A DNA stretch of 64,000 nt from Draconibacterium halophilum (GTDB lineage Bacteria; Bacteroidota; Bacteroidia; Bacteroidales; Prolixibacteraceae). Location: NCBI RefSeq assembly GCF_010448835.1, contig NZ_CP048409.1, forward strand, positions 3,637,501 to 3,701,500, written 5' to 3'. The translations under genes were made by a program, and so were the position numbers. Under the pieces are notes generated by a model. That model did not search any database, had not been told where the DNA came from, and was given only the letters and a program-made list of their open reading frames with translations. Shown here one piece after another: positions 40,787-50,723 of the stretch; within the stretch, counting starts at the first letter, position 1; every line of letters starts with the position of its first letter.

Positions 40787-43081
40787 TTAACGCAACTCAT
40801 TTAACTTTTCCAAGGCAGGTTTATAATTCATTCCGGCTGCTATCTGCAGATCGTTCATTGCCGATGGCCGATCGTTTGTTTGCATATAAAACAAGGCACG
40901 GTTAAAATAGGTTTCCGGATTATTTGCCGCCCTCGAAATGGCTTGCGAATACACCTCAAGTGCTTTGTTACTCTCTTGCAATTCCTGATACACTTTAGCC
41001 TTGGCAAAATAGGCCGATAAATCATCCGCATCTAACTGAATCGATGTTTCAAAATCAGCCAATGCTTTTTCGTAATTTTTTGTAATCGCATTAACGACTC
41101 CGCGGTTCACATAGGTTACATTACTTTCCGGATTAAGTTCAATCGACCGGTTAAAATCGGCTAAAGCTTTTTCCGGATTTCTTTTATTTCGCCATAACAT
41201 TCCCCGGTTATTGTAGGCCATAAAATTCATTTTGTCGATGGCGATAGCCCGATTAAAATCTGCCATGGCTTTATCCTCGTTATTTAAAGTAAGACTAGCG
41301 TTTCCCCGACTTAACAAATATTCCACTTTTTCAGGTTTCAGCTCAACTGCTTTGTTGAAATGAAGAATTGCCTCATTGGGCTTTTTCAGCAGCATCAGTG
41401 CATGTGCTTTACCATGATGTGCATCCGAATTATTCGTATTCAAATCAAGCGCATTATTAAAATACTCCAGCGCTTCCTCATACTTTTTCTCTTTCGATTT
41501 TATTTCACCCATACGCAAGGCAAAAGCATCATCTTCCAAAAACTTTGGAACAATTTCAATTTTTGCGTCAGGCGACATATTTATAAACTCCGGAATATTG
41601 GCCGCCCTCTTTCCCGAAGCAAAATACTCGAGATAAACAGGTGGCGAGTCATTACCATTTTCATCAATATGGGTAAGCAACAACTGTGTGTATGGTCCGT
41701 ATTTTTTTGATGAAAAAACCATCCAGCGGCTGTTGGGCGATATCGAATGCCACGAGTTCATATTATCCGAATTACAATTCATTAAACGCGTTTCGCCTCC
41801 GTTTACCGGCTGGATATACAGTTTGCTGTCGGGCATTAGCAACATAAAACTTTCGGCTTTACAAAAAATCATAAACTTTCCATCGGGGGTAAATCGCGGG
41901 AAATAGTTGCTCATACCGTTGTTTGATGCTCCCGGAACCGGCTCGGCTTTTCCACCCTTACCATTGTTAAACGGAATGCGGTAAATATCGAATTTAAAAA
42001 GTTTTTCGCGCTCTAAAAAGGCATTCAAAAATTTGTTGTATGCTTTATAATCAACAGCCTGAGAACCTCTAAAAATACCACTTTCTTCGAGGTGGGCAGC
42101 ACGTGAGCGTGTAAAATAAATGTACTCTCCATTTGGTCCCCAGCTGGGGTTACTATGTACGTAATTGGAATCGTTGGCACCTTCCAGCTCGAAATACTTT
42201 TCTTCAACCCGATCATAAAAACCCAAAATACCTTTAAATGGAAAGAACAGTTGCGAATATTCCAAATCGTTGCGATCAACAAAAATCTCCGAGTCTTTTA
42301 ATGTACTTACCACATACCTTCCATCTGCAGAAATTTGAGAAAGCAAGCCGTAAGTAAATTCACCATTAACAAAATTGCTCCAATTTATAATCTCATTTTC
42401 GGACATAATAGTTTCCTCGCCTAACTCAACAATGGCATAAGCTCCTTTTTCGTCGCGGGCATCCACATCCATTGCCAAAGTACTTCCATCGGCCGAAACG
42501 GAATGACAATTGCCACACACCGGAATATCGCTTAGCACAGTAGAAGGAGCATCCTGAGAGCCAATATTGCCCAATTGCCAGCGCACCTCGGTTAAATTCT
42601 CGCGGGCAAATTTAAAAGGCAGCGGTACCGATCGGTAAAAAATTGGTGCCTCAACCGAATCGGCAGAAAACTGAATAGAAACCGTATCAACCGGAAAGGA
42701 TTTTTGCTTTTCATCGACAGCAGATAAAATAAGGGATACGGATCGCTGGTTTGTATGTTTTTTTATTGCTTCCCAGGTTTCCGAGGAGGGCGTCCAACGA
42801 TTTTTACCACCAATTTCGGATTCGTGCAAAATTTGCTTTTCCGAATCCAACACGCTTATTCTCCATGAAAAACTTTCATTATTGCCGGTTTCCCAAAAAC
42901 AGGTGGGCGGCGGAAATTCGGGTGGAAAAACGGTGCCATCAGCCGGATAGCTGATTTTTGCATTTATTGTTTTGGGCGGCTGTGTATTACATGCCAGCCA
43001 TAAAACGCTTACGGCGAATAAGAAAAGCGTTTTTGTAATGATTGATTTATTTAGCATATAAACTTTGTTAACAATAACCAT
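40787..43081 (-). CDS. Lipoprotein with TolB-like propeller, CxxCH motif and TPR repeats
   Basis: A 764-aa protein, best started at MLNKSI (about 43057), with signal peptide ending SVLWLAC. It has a beta-sandwich region (about 35-160), then CGNCH, a c-type heme or metal-site motif, at the entry of a PD40/TolB-type beta-propeller (about 190-500). At least six TPR units follow (about 530-764, such as AMADFNRAIAID and ALADFNRSIELNPES). It begins 7 bases after SusD and belongs to the ECF-driven operon. The combination suggests a periplasmic scaffold or sensor, possibly with heme. No known function is assigned. Confidence 0.75.
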   Translation of the reverse strand: MVIVNKVYMLNKSIITKTLFLFAVSVLWLACNTQPPKTINAKISYPADGTVFPPEFPPPTCFWETGNNESFSWRISVLDSEKQILHESEIGGKNRWTPSSETWEAIKKHTNQRSVSLILSAVDEKQKSFPVDTVSIQFSADSVEAPIFYRSVPLPFKFARENLTEVRWQLGNIGSQDAPSTVLSDIPVCGNCHSVSADGSTLAMDVDARDEKGAYAIVELGEETIMSENEIINWSNFVNGEFTYGLLSQISADGRYVVSTLKDSEIFVDRNDLEYSQLFFPFKGILGFYDRVEEKYFELEGANDSNYVHSNPSWGPNGEYIYFTRSRAAHLEESGIFRGSQAVDYKAYNKFLNAFLEREKLFKFDIYRIPFNNGKGGKAEPVPGASNNGMSNYFPRFTPDGKFMIFCKAESFMLLMPDSKLYIQPVNGGETRLMNCNSDNMNSWHSISPNSRWMVFSSKKYGPYTQLLLTHIDENGNDSPPVYLEYFASGKRAANIPEFINMSPDAKIEIVPKFLEDDAFALRMGEIKSKEKKYEEALEYFNNALDLNTNNSDAHHGKAHALMLLKKPNEAILHFNKAVELKPEKVEYLLSRGNASLTLNNEDKAMADFNRAIAIDKMNFMAYNNRGMLWRNKRNPEKALADFNRSIELNPESNVTYVNRGVVNAITKNYEKALADFETSIQLDADDLSAYFAKAKVYQELQESNKALEVYSQAISRAANNPETYFNRALFYMQTNDRPSAMNDLQIAAGMNYKPALEKLNELR

Positions 43082-43088
43082 TCTTGCA

Positions 43089-44582
43089 TTAAGGATTTTG
43101 AATTAAATTATCCTGAACAAGAATTTGTGATTCGGGAATATAAAATACAACCCGCGGATGTTCGGGAGGGACACTTAATAGGGCATCGCCCTGTTCATGA
43201 GTTCCGGGATAGTTGCGATCCAGTGTCAAACCATTTCTGAAAATATCCCACTTTCGTTGCGCTTCAAAAGCCAGTTCTAACCTGCGTTCCTCCAAAACTA
43301 CGGTAAATACACTTTCTCTGCCTTTTAAATCAGTGGGAGAATAGAGGGCATCGCCAGTTAAACCGGCACGTTTACGTATTAAATTTACATCGCTAATAGC
43401 TTCTTCGTTTAATCCTAATTTGGCATTGGCCTCTGCCCGGTTTAAATACATTTCGGCTAAACGCAGGTACACCGGAGAACTTAAAGTGGGACGTTCTTCC
43501 TGCATCGAAAACTTATTGATATAGTATATCGGATAGCCATTTCTTTCTTTTAAGGTAAATCCATCGCTCTCGTATTGCGGCTCAATAAAGGCATGACGTG
43601 CGTCTTCCGGGTGCTGATCAAGTAATTCGCGATAAGGTTTTGATGCATACATTTCGCCCCACCCCTGACTTTCAATATGGTTATACATCGATCCAATCGA
43701 TTCCCAGCCACGGTCGTCCACATCTACAGTATGTTTTACTGCAAATATGGTTTCGGTATTTTGCTCGGGCAATTTTCTGAAGTAGGTTTTAAAAGCCTCG
43801 GTTCCTAAAAGCCGGTACCTGTCGGATTCAATTACTTTATTGGCGTAGTCTTTTGCTTTTTGCGCATAAATTAAATTGGGATTTTCGGGTGTTCCCGACA
43901 TGTAAAGATACACGCGCGAAAGTAAGGCCTGCGCCACTTCTTTTGATGCATAAACATTGGATCTTTCAATTCCCATAAGCTCTTCGGCCAAAAGCAAATC
44001 TGCTATTATTTGTTCGTAAACTTTTTGTACAGTTCCGCGATTTGGCACATTTACAACCTCATCGTCAAACTTTATGGGAATTCCCAGGTTTGTTTCGGGA
44101 TTCTGATAATAAGGCCTTCCAAAAGTATTTGTCAGATGAAACAGGGTTTGTGCCCTAAGAAAAAGATTTTCGCCTTTCAGCTGTTTTAGCTCCTCTGAAG
44201 CATCGTTATCGATGGACAAAATCACCTTGTTACAGCCTACAATTAGCTGGTACGCTTTTTCCCAGAAGAAAGTGGTTGAATTCATGGCCGGGAAATGTTG
44301 GTAGTTATAGCAATAAAACAAATGATCGCTGGTTGTTCCGCTTAACGAAACATTATCGCCGCCATACTCTCCAAAAAAATGAAAATTGCGCTGATAATAG
44401 GCATCTTTCAAGTAATTGTAATTTCCAACAGTTGCACCATTTAAGCCAATTATATCATCTTTAAGTTCCGACTCCGGAATACCATCGTAAGGCTGATAGT
44501 TAAGGTTACAGCTAGTAACACCGAATACAATCAGCAGGTATATAAATAATCTCTTTATCATCGTTAAGTCCATTAGCTGCAT
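43089..44582 (-). CDS. SusD/RagB outer-membrane glycan-binding lipoprotein
   Basis: A 497-aa SusD-like protein, lipoprotein signal ending IVFGVTSC (start either Met1 or MIKRLF at Met8). It is clearly paralogous to the protein at 33321-34981, with shared EYGGDNVSLSGTTSDHLFYCYNYQH and C-terminal EERRLELAFEAQRKWDIFRNGL. Its first ATG overlaps the SusC stop (TAATG), so the pair is translationally coupled. It binds glycan at the cell surface and lids the SusC barrel. Confidence 0.93.
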   Translation of the reverse strand: MQLMDLTMIKRLFIYLLIVFGVTSCNLNYQPYDGIPESELKDDIIGLNGATVGNYNYLKDAYYQRNFHFFGEYGGDNVSLSGTTSDHLFYCYNYQHFPAMNSTTFFWEKAYQLIVGCNKVILSIDNDASEELKQLKGENLFLRAQTLFHLTNTFGRPYYQNPETNLGIPIKFDDEVVNVPNRGTVQKVYEQIIADLLLAEELMGIERSNVYASKEVAQALLSRVYLYMSGTPENPNLIYAQKAKDYANKVIESDRYRLLGTEAFKTYFRKLPEQNTETIFAVKHTVDVDDRGWESIGSMYNHIESQGWGEMYASKPYRELLDQHPEDARHAFIEPQYESDGFTLKERNGYPIYYINKFSMQEERPTLSSPVYLRLAEMYLNRAEANAKLGLNEEAISDVNLIRKRAGLTGDALYSPTDLKGRESVFTVVLEERRLELAFEAQRKWDIFRNGLTLDRNYPGTHEQGDALLSVPPEHPRVVFYIPESQILVQDNLIQNP

Positions 44583-47500
44583 TAAAAGTTTATTTCCAAT
44601 CCGAATATATATTTGCGTGTTACCGGATATAAAGTTCCTCCATACCCTTCAATACCCACTTCAGGATCCATCCCTGAGAAGTTCGTTGATGTCCAGATAT
44701 TCTCTCCGGAAAGCTTAAGCACTGCACTGTTTAATCCAACTTTCCGGATAAACGAGCCCGTTAGAGAATATGATAAGCTCAGATAATTTAAGCGCAGGTA
44801 GCTTCCATCTTCCAAATAACGCGATGATGGTTTGTTCGACAGTTTATTGCCCAATAAAACCGGCCGGGGATGCGTAGCTATATCTCCCGGTTTTTCCCAA
44901 CGGCTCCACCCTTCGTGTAATTTCATGGCGTTGTAAGTGGGGTAAGCTCCGTCGTTATCGAGCAGCTCGCGCAATTGGTGGTATATTTTATTGCCCCATA
45001 CAAAGTTGAAGTTTGCATCCAGTTTAAAATGTTTATAAATGAAAGTATTCATAAAACCACCAAAATACCTGGGCGACGAGGTACCAACGTTTTGCAGGGT
45101 TGCCGCACTGTAATTCGATGTTTTTTCAATAATCTTTGAACCATCTTGAGCAATGGTAACTTTTTCCCACAAAGGATTACCGTTCGAGGCATCGACTCCT
45201 GCCCATTTTCGCAAGTACCAGGTGTTTATGTCCCAGCCTTCGCGAATAATTTTATTGCCCATCGAAATGTCTTTCCCATTGTTCAACTTCAATACTTTGT
45301 TTTTATTAAAACTCATATTAAGGCTTGCATTCCAGTTAAATGCAGACGACTTTACAATTTCGGCATCCCAACTAAACTCTACTCCCCGGTTTTGAATTGA
45401 CCCAACATTGTCGGTATACCAATAAAAACCAGTTACCAGAGGAAGTGGAACATCTTGCAATAAGTTTTCTGTCTTTTTATTGTAGGCATCCAGTGTTAGA
45501 TTTATCCTGTCAAACAATCGGGTATCAACTCCAAAATTGAAGTTTTTGTTCGATTCCCATGTAAGGTCGGGATTGGGTAGCCTGCGCGGAAATCCGCCTG
45601 GTTCGCCATTGTACTGTACCGTCATATTATAAAGTCCCAGAGCCACATAATCCGATATATTTGCATTTCCTACCGAACCATAACTTAGTCTTAGTTTTAA
45701 ATTATTGATGCCTCCTAAGGATTGCATAAAGTTCTCTTTTGTGATAACCCACGATGTGCCTAGAGAATAAAAATCTCCGAATCGTTGATTGGCTCCAAAT
45801 CTTGATGACCCGTCGCGACGATAGGAAAGCTGTACCATGTACTTGTTTTTGTACACGTATTGCGCATTCGACAATATGGATAAAAATGCCGATTTTGATT
45901 TTATTCCGGCAATCGATTTCGGTTCCGAAGCCCCGTTCAGTATTTCCAGCGAAGGGTAAATTCCTTTTCCTTCACCGTTCATCCCGTCGGAATACGATTG
46001 AGAATATTCGTAAGCCACAATTCCGAATATCGAATGATCGGTATAATCTGTTTTAAATCGAAAAATATTACTGGTTGACAAATCACGCATATACGAATAA
46101 CTGTTATACAGTGTTCCCGAATCGGCTTGCCCTTCAGGTGTACGCGAATCTTCGAGTGCTTCAAATCTCGATGTGTATGTTTTTATCCTGTTGTTCGAAA
46201 TAAATGTTAGCCAGTTGGTAAGTTTGTATTCAACCCCCAAATCGGTCATATATTGAGTGCTTCGGTTTTTAGTATAATTGTATTGCCGGGCATATAATGG
46301 ATTCCACTGGTTTCGCCCATACCATTTCATGCCATCAATTTCAGTTCGCCCAACTTTTATTGTCCCATCATCAAAATAAGGGTTATCCCACGGTAGCAAA
46401 ACGTAAGATCCGTATACCAGTTCGTTCTCGTTGTTAAAATTATTTTGGAAAATACCTTCTCCTTTCAACAGTAATTTTACTTTGTCTGATGCTTTATAAT
46501 CGAGATTTATACGGCCCGAAAATTTTTCCCATTTGTGTCCACGTGCAACTCCTTCTTCATTAAAATACCCCAAACTGGTATAAACCATTGTTTTTTCTTG
46601 TCCGCCACTGTATGATAAATTATAGTCGTGAACAATTCCATTCTGAAAGGCAATATCCTGCCAATCGACACCATTTATTACACCTTCCGAACCTGCCGGA
46701 GGAAATTGGCCTGCAAGCTTTTCGCCATCCATCGACATGACATAATCGTGTAACTCCTGCCCATTCATCAGGTTTAAGTTACCATGATTAACCTGGGAAA
46801 TTCCGGTACTTGTTTTTAACTTGAAACTTGACGTGTTTAGTTTCCCTGTTTTAGTACGAATCAAAATTATCCCATTTGAAGCGCGCGAACCATAAAGTGC
46901 AGCTGCGGCAGCATCCTTTAATACTGACACAGATTCGATATCGTTCGGGTTAATGTCAGGCGAATCTGTTCCAAAAATAACACCGTCGACCACCCAAAGT
47001 GGTTCGTTTGTGTAATTAATTGAACCTTCACCACGAATACGTAATGCAGGTTTTTCGCCCGGTACTCCTGATAAATTTGAGACCAGCAAACCAGTTACTT
47101 CGCCTTGTATTTGGTTCAATAGGTGCGGACTTGTAACTGTCATTAACTGTTCTTCATTTATTGCCTGAACGGAGCCTGTAAGCGTAGATGCAGTTTGGGT
47201 ACCATAGGCAACAACAATTACCTCATCTATATTCCTGCTCGATTCGTCCATGGTAATGATTAGATTCTCCTGTCCGGAGTAATTTACTGTTTGTTTCTCC
47301 ATCCCAATAAATGAGAATTCGAGAATTACAGGAGATCTAAATGCGTCGATGCTAAAAATACCCCGGTTATTAGTTACAGTACCCAAAACAGTACCGCTGA
47401 TAACTACCGATACCCCGGGAAGCGGTAAGCCTGTTTTGTCAATTACTTTTCCTTTAATTGTTGTTTTCCCGCTGTTGGCTGCATTTGCATCGGTGGGGAA

Positions 47501-47791
47501 AATAATAACTGTTTGATCTTGTATGATAAAGTCCACCGGTTGCCCTTCGAAAAGAAGCGCTACTACTTCATCAATACTTTTGTTTTGAATGTTGAGATTA
47601 ACTTTACGTTTAACATCCATTAAATTGTTGTTGTATAAAAAATAATACTGATTTTGGTCTTCAATTACCTGCAGTGCTTCTTGAATAGTTACATCAACCA
47701 GGTTAAGGCTAATGCGCATATTCTGCGAATTAACCTTTGTTGAAAGAAATGAGAGGGCTAGTAATGATGCTATAAAAATTACCAGTTTCAT
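44582..47791 (-). CDS. SusC/RagA TonB-dependent transporter with STN signalling domain
   Basis: A 1069-aa transducer-type SusC. After the signal peptide (ending VNSQ) comes a secretin/TonB N-terminal STN domain (about 25-100, QEALQVIEDQNQYYFLYNNN). A carboxypeptidase-like domain (KGKVIDKTGLPLPGVSV), the plug (VIVVAYGTQTASTLTGSVQA) and the barrel ending in Phe follow. STN domains contact FecR-type anti-sigma factors across the periplasm, and a FecR gene lies just upstream. It is therefore likely the glycan sensor of the regulon as well as a transporter. It overlaps SusD by one base. Confidence 0.94.
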   Translation of the reverse strand: MKLVIFIASLLALSFLSTKVNSQNMRISLNLVDVTIQEALQVIEDQNQYYFLYNNNLMDVKRKVNLNIQNKSIDEVVALLFEGQPVDFIIQDQTVIIFPTDANAANSGKTTIKGKVIDKTGLPLPGVSVVISGTVLGTVTNNRGIFSIDAFRSPVILEFSFIGMEKQTVNYSGQENLIITMDESSRNIDEVIVVAYGTQTASTLTGSVQAINEEQLMTVTSPHLLNQIQGEVTGLLVSNLSGVPGEKPALRIRGEGSINYTNEPLWVVDGVIFGTDSPDINPNDIESVSVLKDAAAAALYGSRASNGIILIRTKTGKLNTSSFKLKTSTGISQVNHGNLNLMNGQELHDYVMSMDGEKLAGQFPPAGSEGVINGVDWQDIAFQNGIVHDYNLSYSGGQEKTMVYTSLGYFNEEGVARGHKWEKFSGRINLDYKASDKVKLLLKGEGIFQNNFNNENELVYGSYVLLPWDNPYFDDGTIKVGRTEIDGMKWYGRNQWNPLYARQYNYTKNRSTQYMTDLGVEYKLTNWLTFISNNRIKTYTSRFEALEDSRTPEGQADSGTLYNSYSYMRDLSTSNIFRFKTDYTDHSIFGIVAYEYSQSYSDGMNGEGKGIYPSLEILNGASEPKSIAGIKSKSAFLSILSNAQYVYKNKYMVQLSYRRDGSSRFGANQRFGDFYSLGTSWVITKENFMQSLGGINNLKLRLSYGSVGNANISDYVALGLYNMTVQYNGEPGGFPRRLPNPDLTWESNKNFNFGVDTRLFDRINLTLDAYNKKTENLLQDVPLPLVTGFYWYTDNVGSIQNRGVEFSWDAEIVKSSAFNWNASLNMSFNKNKVLKLNNGKDISMGNKIIREGWDINTWYLRKWAGVDASNGNPLWEKVTIAQDGSKIIEKTSNYSAATLQNVGTSSPRYFGGFMNTFIYKHFKLDANFNFVWGNKIYHQLRELLDNDGAYPTYNAMKLHEGWSRWEKPGDIATHPRPVLLGNKLSNKPSSRYLEDGSYLRLNYLSLSYSLTGSFIRKVGLNSAVLKLSGENIWTSTNFSGMDPEVGIEGYGGTLYPVTRKYIFGLEINF

Positions 47792-47879
47792 AATCTAAAT
47801 CACTTTTAAAAAATAGAATTACGAGGAACGTCCTGTCACTCTACTTTTTTTATTATTTTTGATGTGAATTAGATTCAAA

Positions 47880-47947
47880 AAAGTTTATTGCCTGAGTGCA
47901 AGTCAGGTAAATTCAAACAGGGAAGAGTTCAATCTTCCCTGTTTTTT
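47880..47947 (-). promoter_or_regulatory. Two hairpins between FecR and SusC
   Basis: On the minus strand CAGGGAAGA/TCTTCCCTG is followed by TTTGAATTT, and then CCTGA/TCAGG encloses CTTGCAC. These may act as a leaky terminator or processing site that sets different FecR and SusCD levels. The first is also a fair terminator in the opposite direction. Confidence 0.45.
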
Positions 47948-47968
47948 TGAATAAACTTAAAACCATTT

Positions 47969-49015
47969 CTATCTATTATTGCGCTCCTTTATAATGATTT
48001 TTCTTTTCGAATAAATACCGTTCTTGTTTTTTGAAGCTTGTATGATCGAGTAGTCTATAGGTGATGAGATACTTAATAAATTAAGAACCTGCTCAAGCGA
48101 TTCGTTTATAAATGTTGCTGTAAAAATTAGTTCATTCAATTCTTCGTCAGCAATTTCAACATCTACATTGTACCAATTTTCCAGTTTTTGTACTACCGTT
48201 TCAATTCCATCCTCAAAAAATACAATTCGTCCATCTTTCCAGGCATTGTATTTATTCAAACTCCTTTCTTTATGAATTACGATATCCTTTTCTTTGTTAT
48301 TGTAAACAGCCACTTCGTTTGGTGTTAATGAAACCAAAGCGTTATCATCGCCGGAATTTGCTTTAAGAAGACTTACTTTTCCTTCTTTTAGCGCTACGGT
48401 TAAATCCGGTGCATTTTCATAGGCCGAAACATTAAAAGCTGTTCCCAGCACTTTAACATCAAGCGCCGATGTTTGCACAACAAATGGTTTCTCTGCATTT
48501 TTTGTCACCTCGAAAAATGCTTCACCTACCAATTCGATTCTTCGTTCTTCCATGTTGTTGAAAGAGTTTGGATAGTGTATGCGGCTTCCCGAGTTTAACC
48601 AAACTTTGGTACCATCAGCAAGTTCAAATTCGGTTTGAGTGCCGTATGCTGTTGATATATCCTGATAGACAACGTGTTCTTTTTCAGGCACCGAAAAATA
48701 AGTGTACAAACCGGAAATTGTTATAGAAACCAACAGCACTGCCGCCACCTGCCTTGCAATAATCAGCCACCGCTTTTTCGAATCAGAAAACGAAATTCGC
48801 TTTTTCGTTTTTAGCAACGAATCTTCCACATCAATAACATCACCAACAACTAATTCCTCAGATTTCTTCCATAATTGTTGATAAGCCTCATAATCTTTGG
48901 CATTTTCTTCCGATTCAGCAATCCATTTATTGAGTTGTGATTTCTCATCTTTACTTAACTCTTCAAAAACAGACTTAGCAAGCAGGTGCTCGATATTTTT
49001 ATTCGTATTGGTCAT
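47969..49015 (-). CDS. FecR-family anti-sigma factor
   Basis: A 348-aa inner-membrane anti-sigma factor. A cytoplasmic N-terminal helical domain (about 1-85) should bind the ECF sigma factor. One membrane segment follows (about 88-112, ARQVAAVLLVSITISGLYTYF). A periplasmic FecR domain (about 120-230, AYGTQTEFELADGTKVWLNSGSRI) and a C-terminal STN-like domain (about 265-335) would contact the STN of SusC. It is the first gene of the SusCD operon, directly downstream of ECF promoter C. The only sigma gene in the region is four genes downstream. Confidence 0.92.
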   Translation of the reverse strand: MTNTNKNIEHLLAKSVFEELSKDEKSQLNKWIAESEENAKDYEAYQQLWKKSEELVVGDVIDVEDSLLKTKKRISFSDSKKRWLIIARQVAAVLLVSITISGLYTYFSVPEKEHVVYQDISTAYGTQTEFELADGTKVWLNSGSRIHYPNSFNNMEERRIELVGEAFFEVTKNAEKPFVVQTSALDVKVLGTAFNVSAYENAPDLTVALKEGKVSLLKANSGDDNALVSLTPNEVAVYNNKEKDIVIHKERSLNKYNAWKDGRIVFFEDGIETVVQKLENWYNVDVEIADEELNELIFTATFINESLEQVLNLLSISSPIDYSIIQASKNKNGIYSKRKIIIKERNNR

Positions 49016-49042
49016 TAATTAAAATTGTATTACTTACATAAA

Positions 49043-49069
49043 GACGTATCCTGACTGTACACACCCTAC
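49043..49069 (-). promoter_or_regulatory. ECF-type promoter C, FecR-SusCD-sigma operon
   Basis: GTAGGGTG (49069-49062), N15, CGTC (49046-49043) on the minus strand, with a predicted start site about 20 nt before the FecR ATG at 49015. Confidence 0.8.
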
Positions 49070-49191
49070 ACAAAAAATGTAATACATTACATATTAAGCA
49101 ATTAAAATTATACAGACAATAAATAACTGTCCAAAATTATAATTCTTAATCAGAATACTTATGTCCTTACAAGCATTTTTTCCGGTACCAA

Positions 49192-50679
49192 TTACTCTAT
49201 GTTTAACTGCCCTTCCGAGTTTGCTTTATTTAGGTTATGCACTTTTGTTGTGCCGCCACCTTTTAGCGTTAATTCAACAGGTTTATTTGTTTTCCATGCA
49301 CCACGGGTAAAATCCGGAACGTCAATTGGTTTGGAACCGTTTGCAATTGACCACTCACTTAATGGAGTAATACAACTCCATGCTGCTGCATCATAAACAT
49401 CCATATCCATTGGTAATCCGTTTCGTAAACAGTCGATTAAACGCCAATCCATTAAAAAGTCCATTCCTCCATGACCTCCAACTTGTTTTGCCATGGCACC
49501 AATTCTACTTACAATCTCGGGCGTGTATTTTTCTTGTAACTCCTTCATTTTAGCATCATCCGCTATATTATGACCAAATGCGATGTGTTGCAGTGGCCAT
49601 TTTTGTGCGAAACACTTTGTACCGCTCAACATATGAATACGCGAGTACGGGCGCGGAGAACTAATATCATGCTGAATCATTATTGTACGCCCCTTCACGG
49701 TACGTATCATTTGCAGATCCATATTGCCACGCATTTCTACACCTACAAACTGCTGTAAATCCGGACGGTCAGGCGCTAATTCCTTAATTCGGTTTTTTAA
49801 AGTAAAGTCGTCAGACATCATTGCAGTTAGGTAATCCAAACGGTCTCCCCTGTTAATATCCATTGCCTGACAAATTGGGCCTAAACCATGTGTTGGGTAT
49901 ACATTTGCTTTACGTGTGTTTTCGTGCAAACGCCATAATTTATCGTAAGCGCCATCGCCACGTGGCTTATCGTCTTGTGGTTTATTAAAGTGCCAGTAAT
50001 CTAAATCATGAATGTAAGCACCTTCACCATGTACCAGGTCACCAAATACACCCTGACGAGCCATGTTTAAGGTTAACAGTTCAAAGAAATCGTAACAACA
50101 ATTTTCAAGGATTACACAGTGCTTTTTGGTTTGTTCCGAAACCTCAACCATTTCCCAGCATTCGTCCATTGTTTTTGCGGTGGAAACTTCTACTGCTGCA
50201 TGGCTGCCGCCACGCATTGCTGCCAGGGCAACAGGTACGTGCCACTCCCAGGGTGTTGCAATATACACCAGGTCTACCAGTCCGCTTTCGCACAGTGCTT
50301 TAAATGCAGTATCGCTTCCGGTAAATTCTTTTGCTTTAGGCAATCCGGATTTTGCCAATGAAGCCTGGGCACCATCAATGGCAGCCTGACGTGTATCACA
50401 AAGGGCAGTAACTTCAACACCATCAATAAACCCCATACGGTCTACTGCTCCAATTCCCCTGTCTCCAATTCCAACAAAACCAATTCGTACTTTATCCAAT
50501 TTAGGCGCAGCATAACCACACATGTTAAAGTTCATTGCCGGAGTATGTTCGGCAGTTTTACGGATAGATTTAAATTTTTCCTTTTCAGTTACACTACCTG
50601 ATGCCATTAACGGGGTACTGGCAACAACTCCTGCTCCAAGTCCTATATTCTTTAAAAATGTTCTACGATTTGTACTCAT
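49192..50679 (-). CDS. GH109-type glycosidase (Gfo/Idh/MocA fold), likely alpha-N-acetylgalactosaminidase
   Basis: A 495-aa protein with a twin-arginine signal (NRRTFLKNIG at the N-terminus), so exported folded with its cofactor. A Rossmann NAD-binding motif (IGFVGIGDRGIG, about 67-78) is followed by GH109 family blocks: TPWEWHVPVALAAMRGG, EVSTAKTMDECWEMV, YPTHGLGPICQAMDINRG, GHGGMDFLMDW and ITPLSEWSIANG. GH109 enzymes use NAD+ in a redox-assisted hydrolysis and the first characterised members remove terminal alpha-GalNAc. Substrate here is inferred. It is monocistronic with its own ECF-type promoter, 151 bp past the glmM-like gene. Confidence 0.88.
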   Translation of the reverse strand: MSTNRRTFLKNIGLGAGVVASTPLMASGSVTEKEKFKSIRKTAEHTPAMNFNMCGYAAPKLDKVRIGFVGIGDRGIGAVDRMGFIDGVEVTALCDTRQAAIDGAQASLAKSGLPKAKEFTGSDTAFKALCESGLVDLVYIATPWEWHVPVALAAMRGGSHAAVEVSTAKTMDECWEMVEVSEQTKKHCVILENCCYDFFELLTLNMARQGVFGDLVHGEGAYIHDLDYWHFNKPQDDKPRGDGAYDKLWRLHENTRKANVYPTHGLGPICQAMDINRGDRLDYLTAMMSDDFTLKNRIKELAPDRPDLQQFVGVEMRGNMDLQMIRTVKGRTIMIQHDISSPRPYSRIHMLSGTKCFAQKWPLQHIAFGHNIADDAKMKELQEKYTPEIVSRIGAMAKQVGGHGGMDFLMDWRLIDCLRNGLPMDMDVYDAAAWSCITPLSEWSIANGSKPIDVPDFTRGAWKTNKPVELTLKGGGTTKVHNLNKANSEGQLNIE

Positions 50680-50723
50680 CTTATTTGTTAATTTTAGTAT
50701 TTGTTTAGCTATTTTACTTTATT

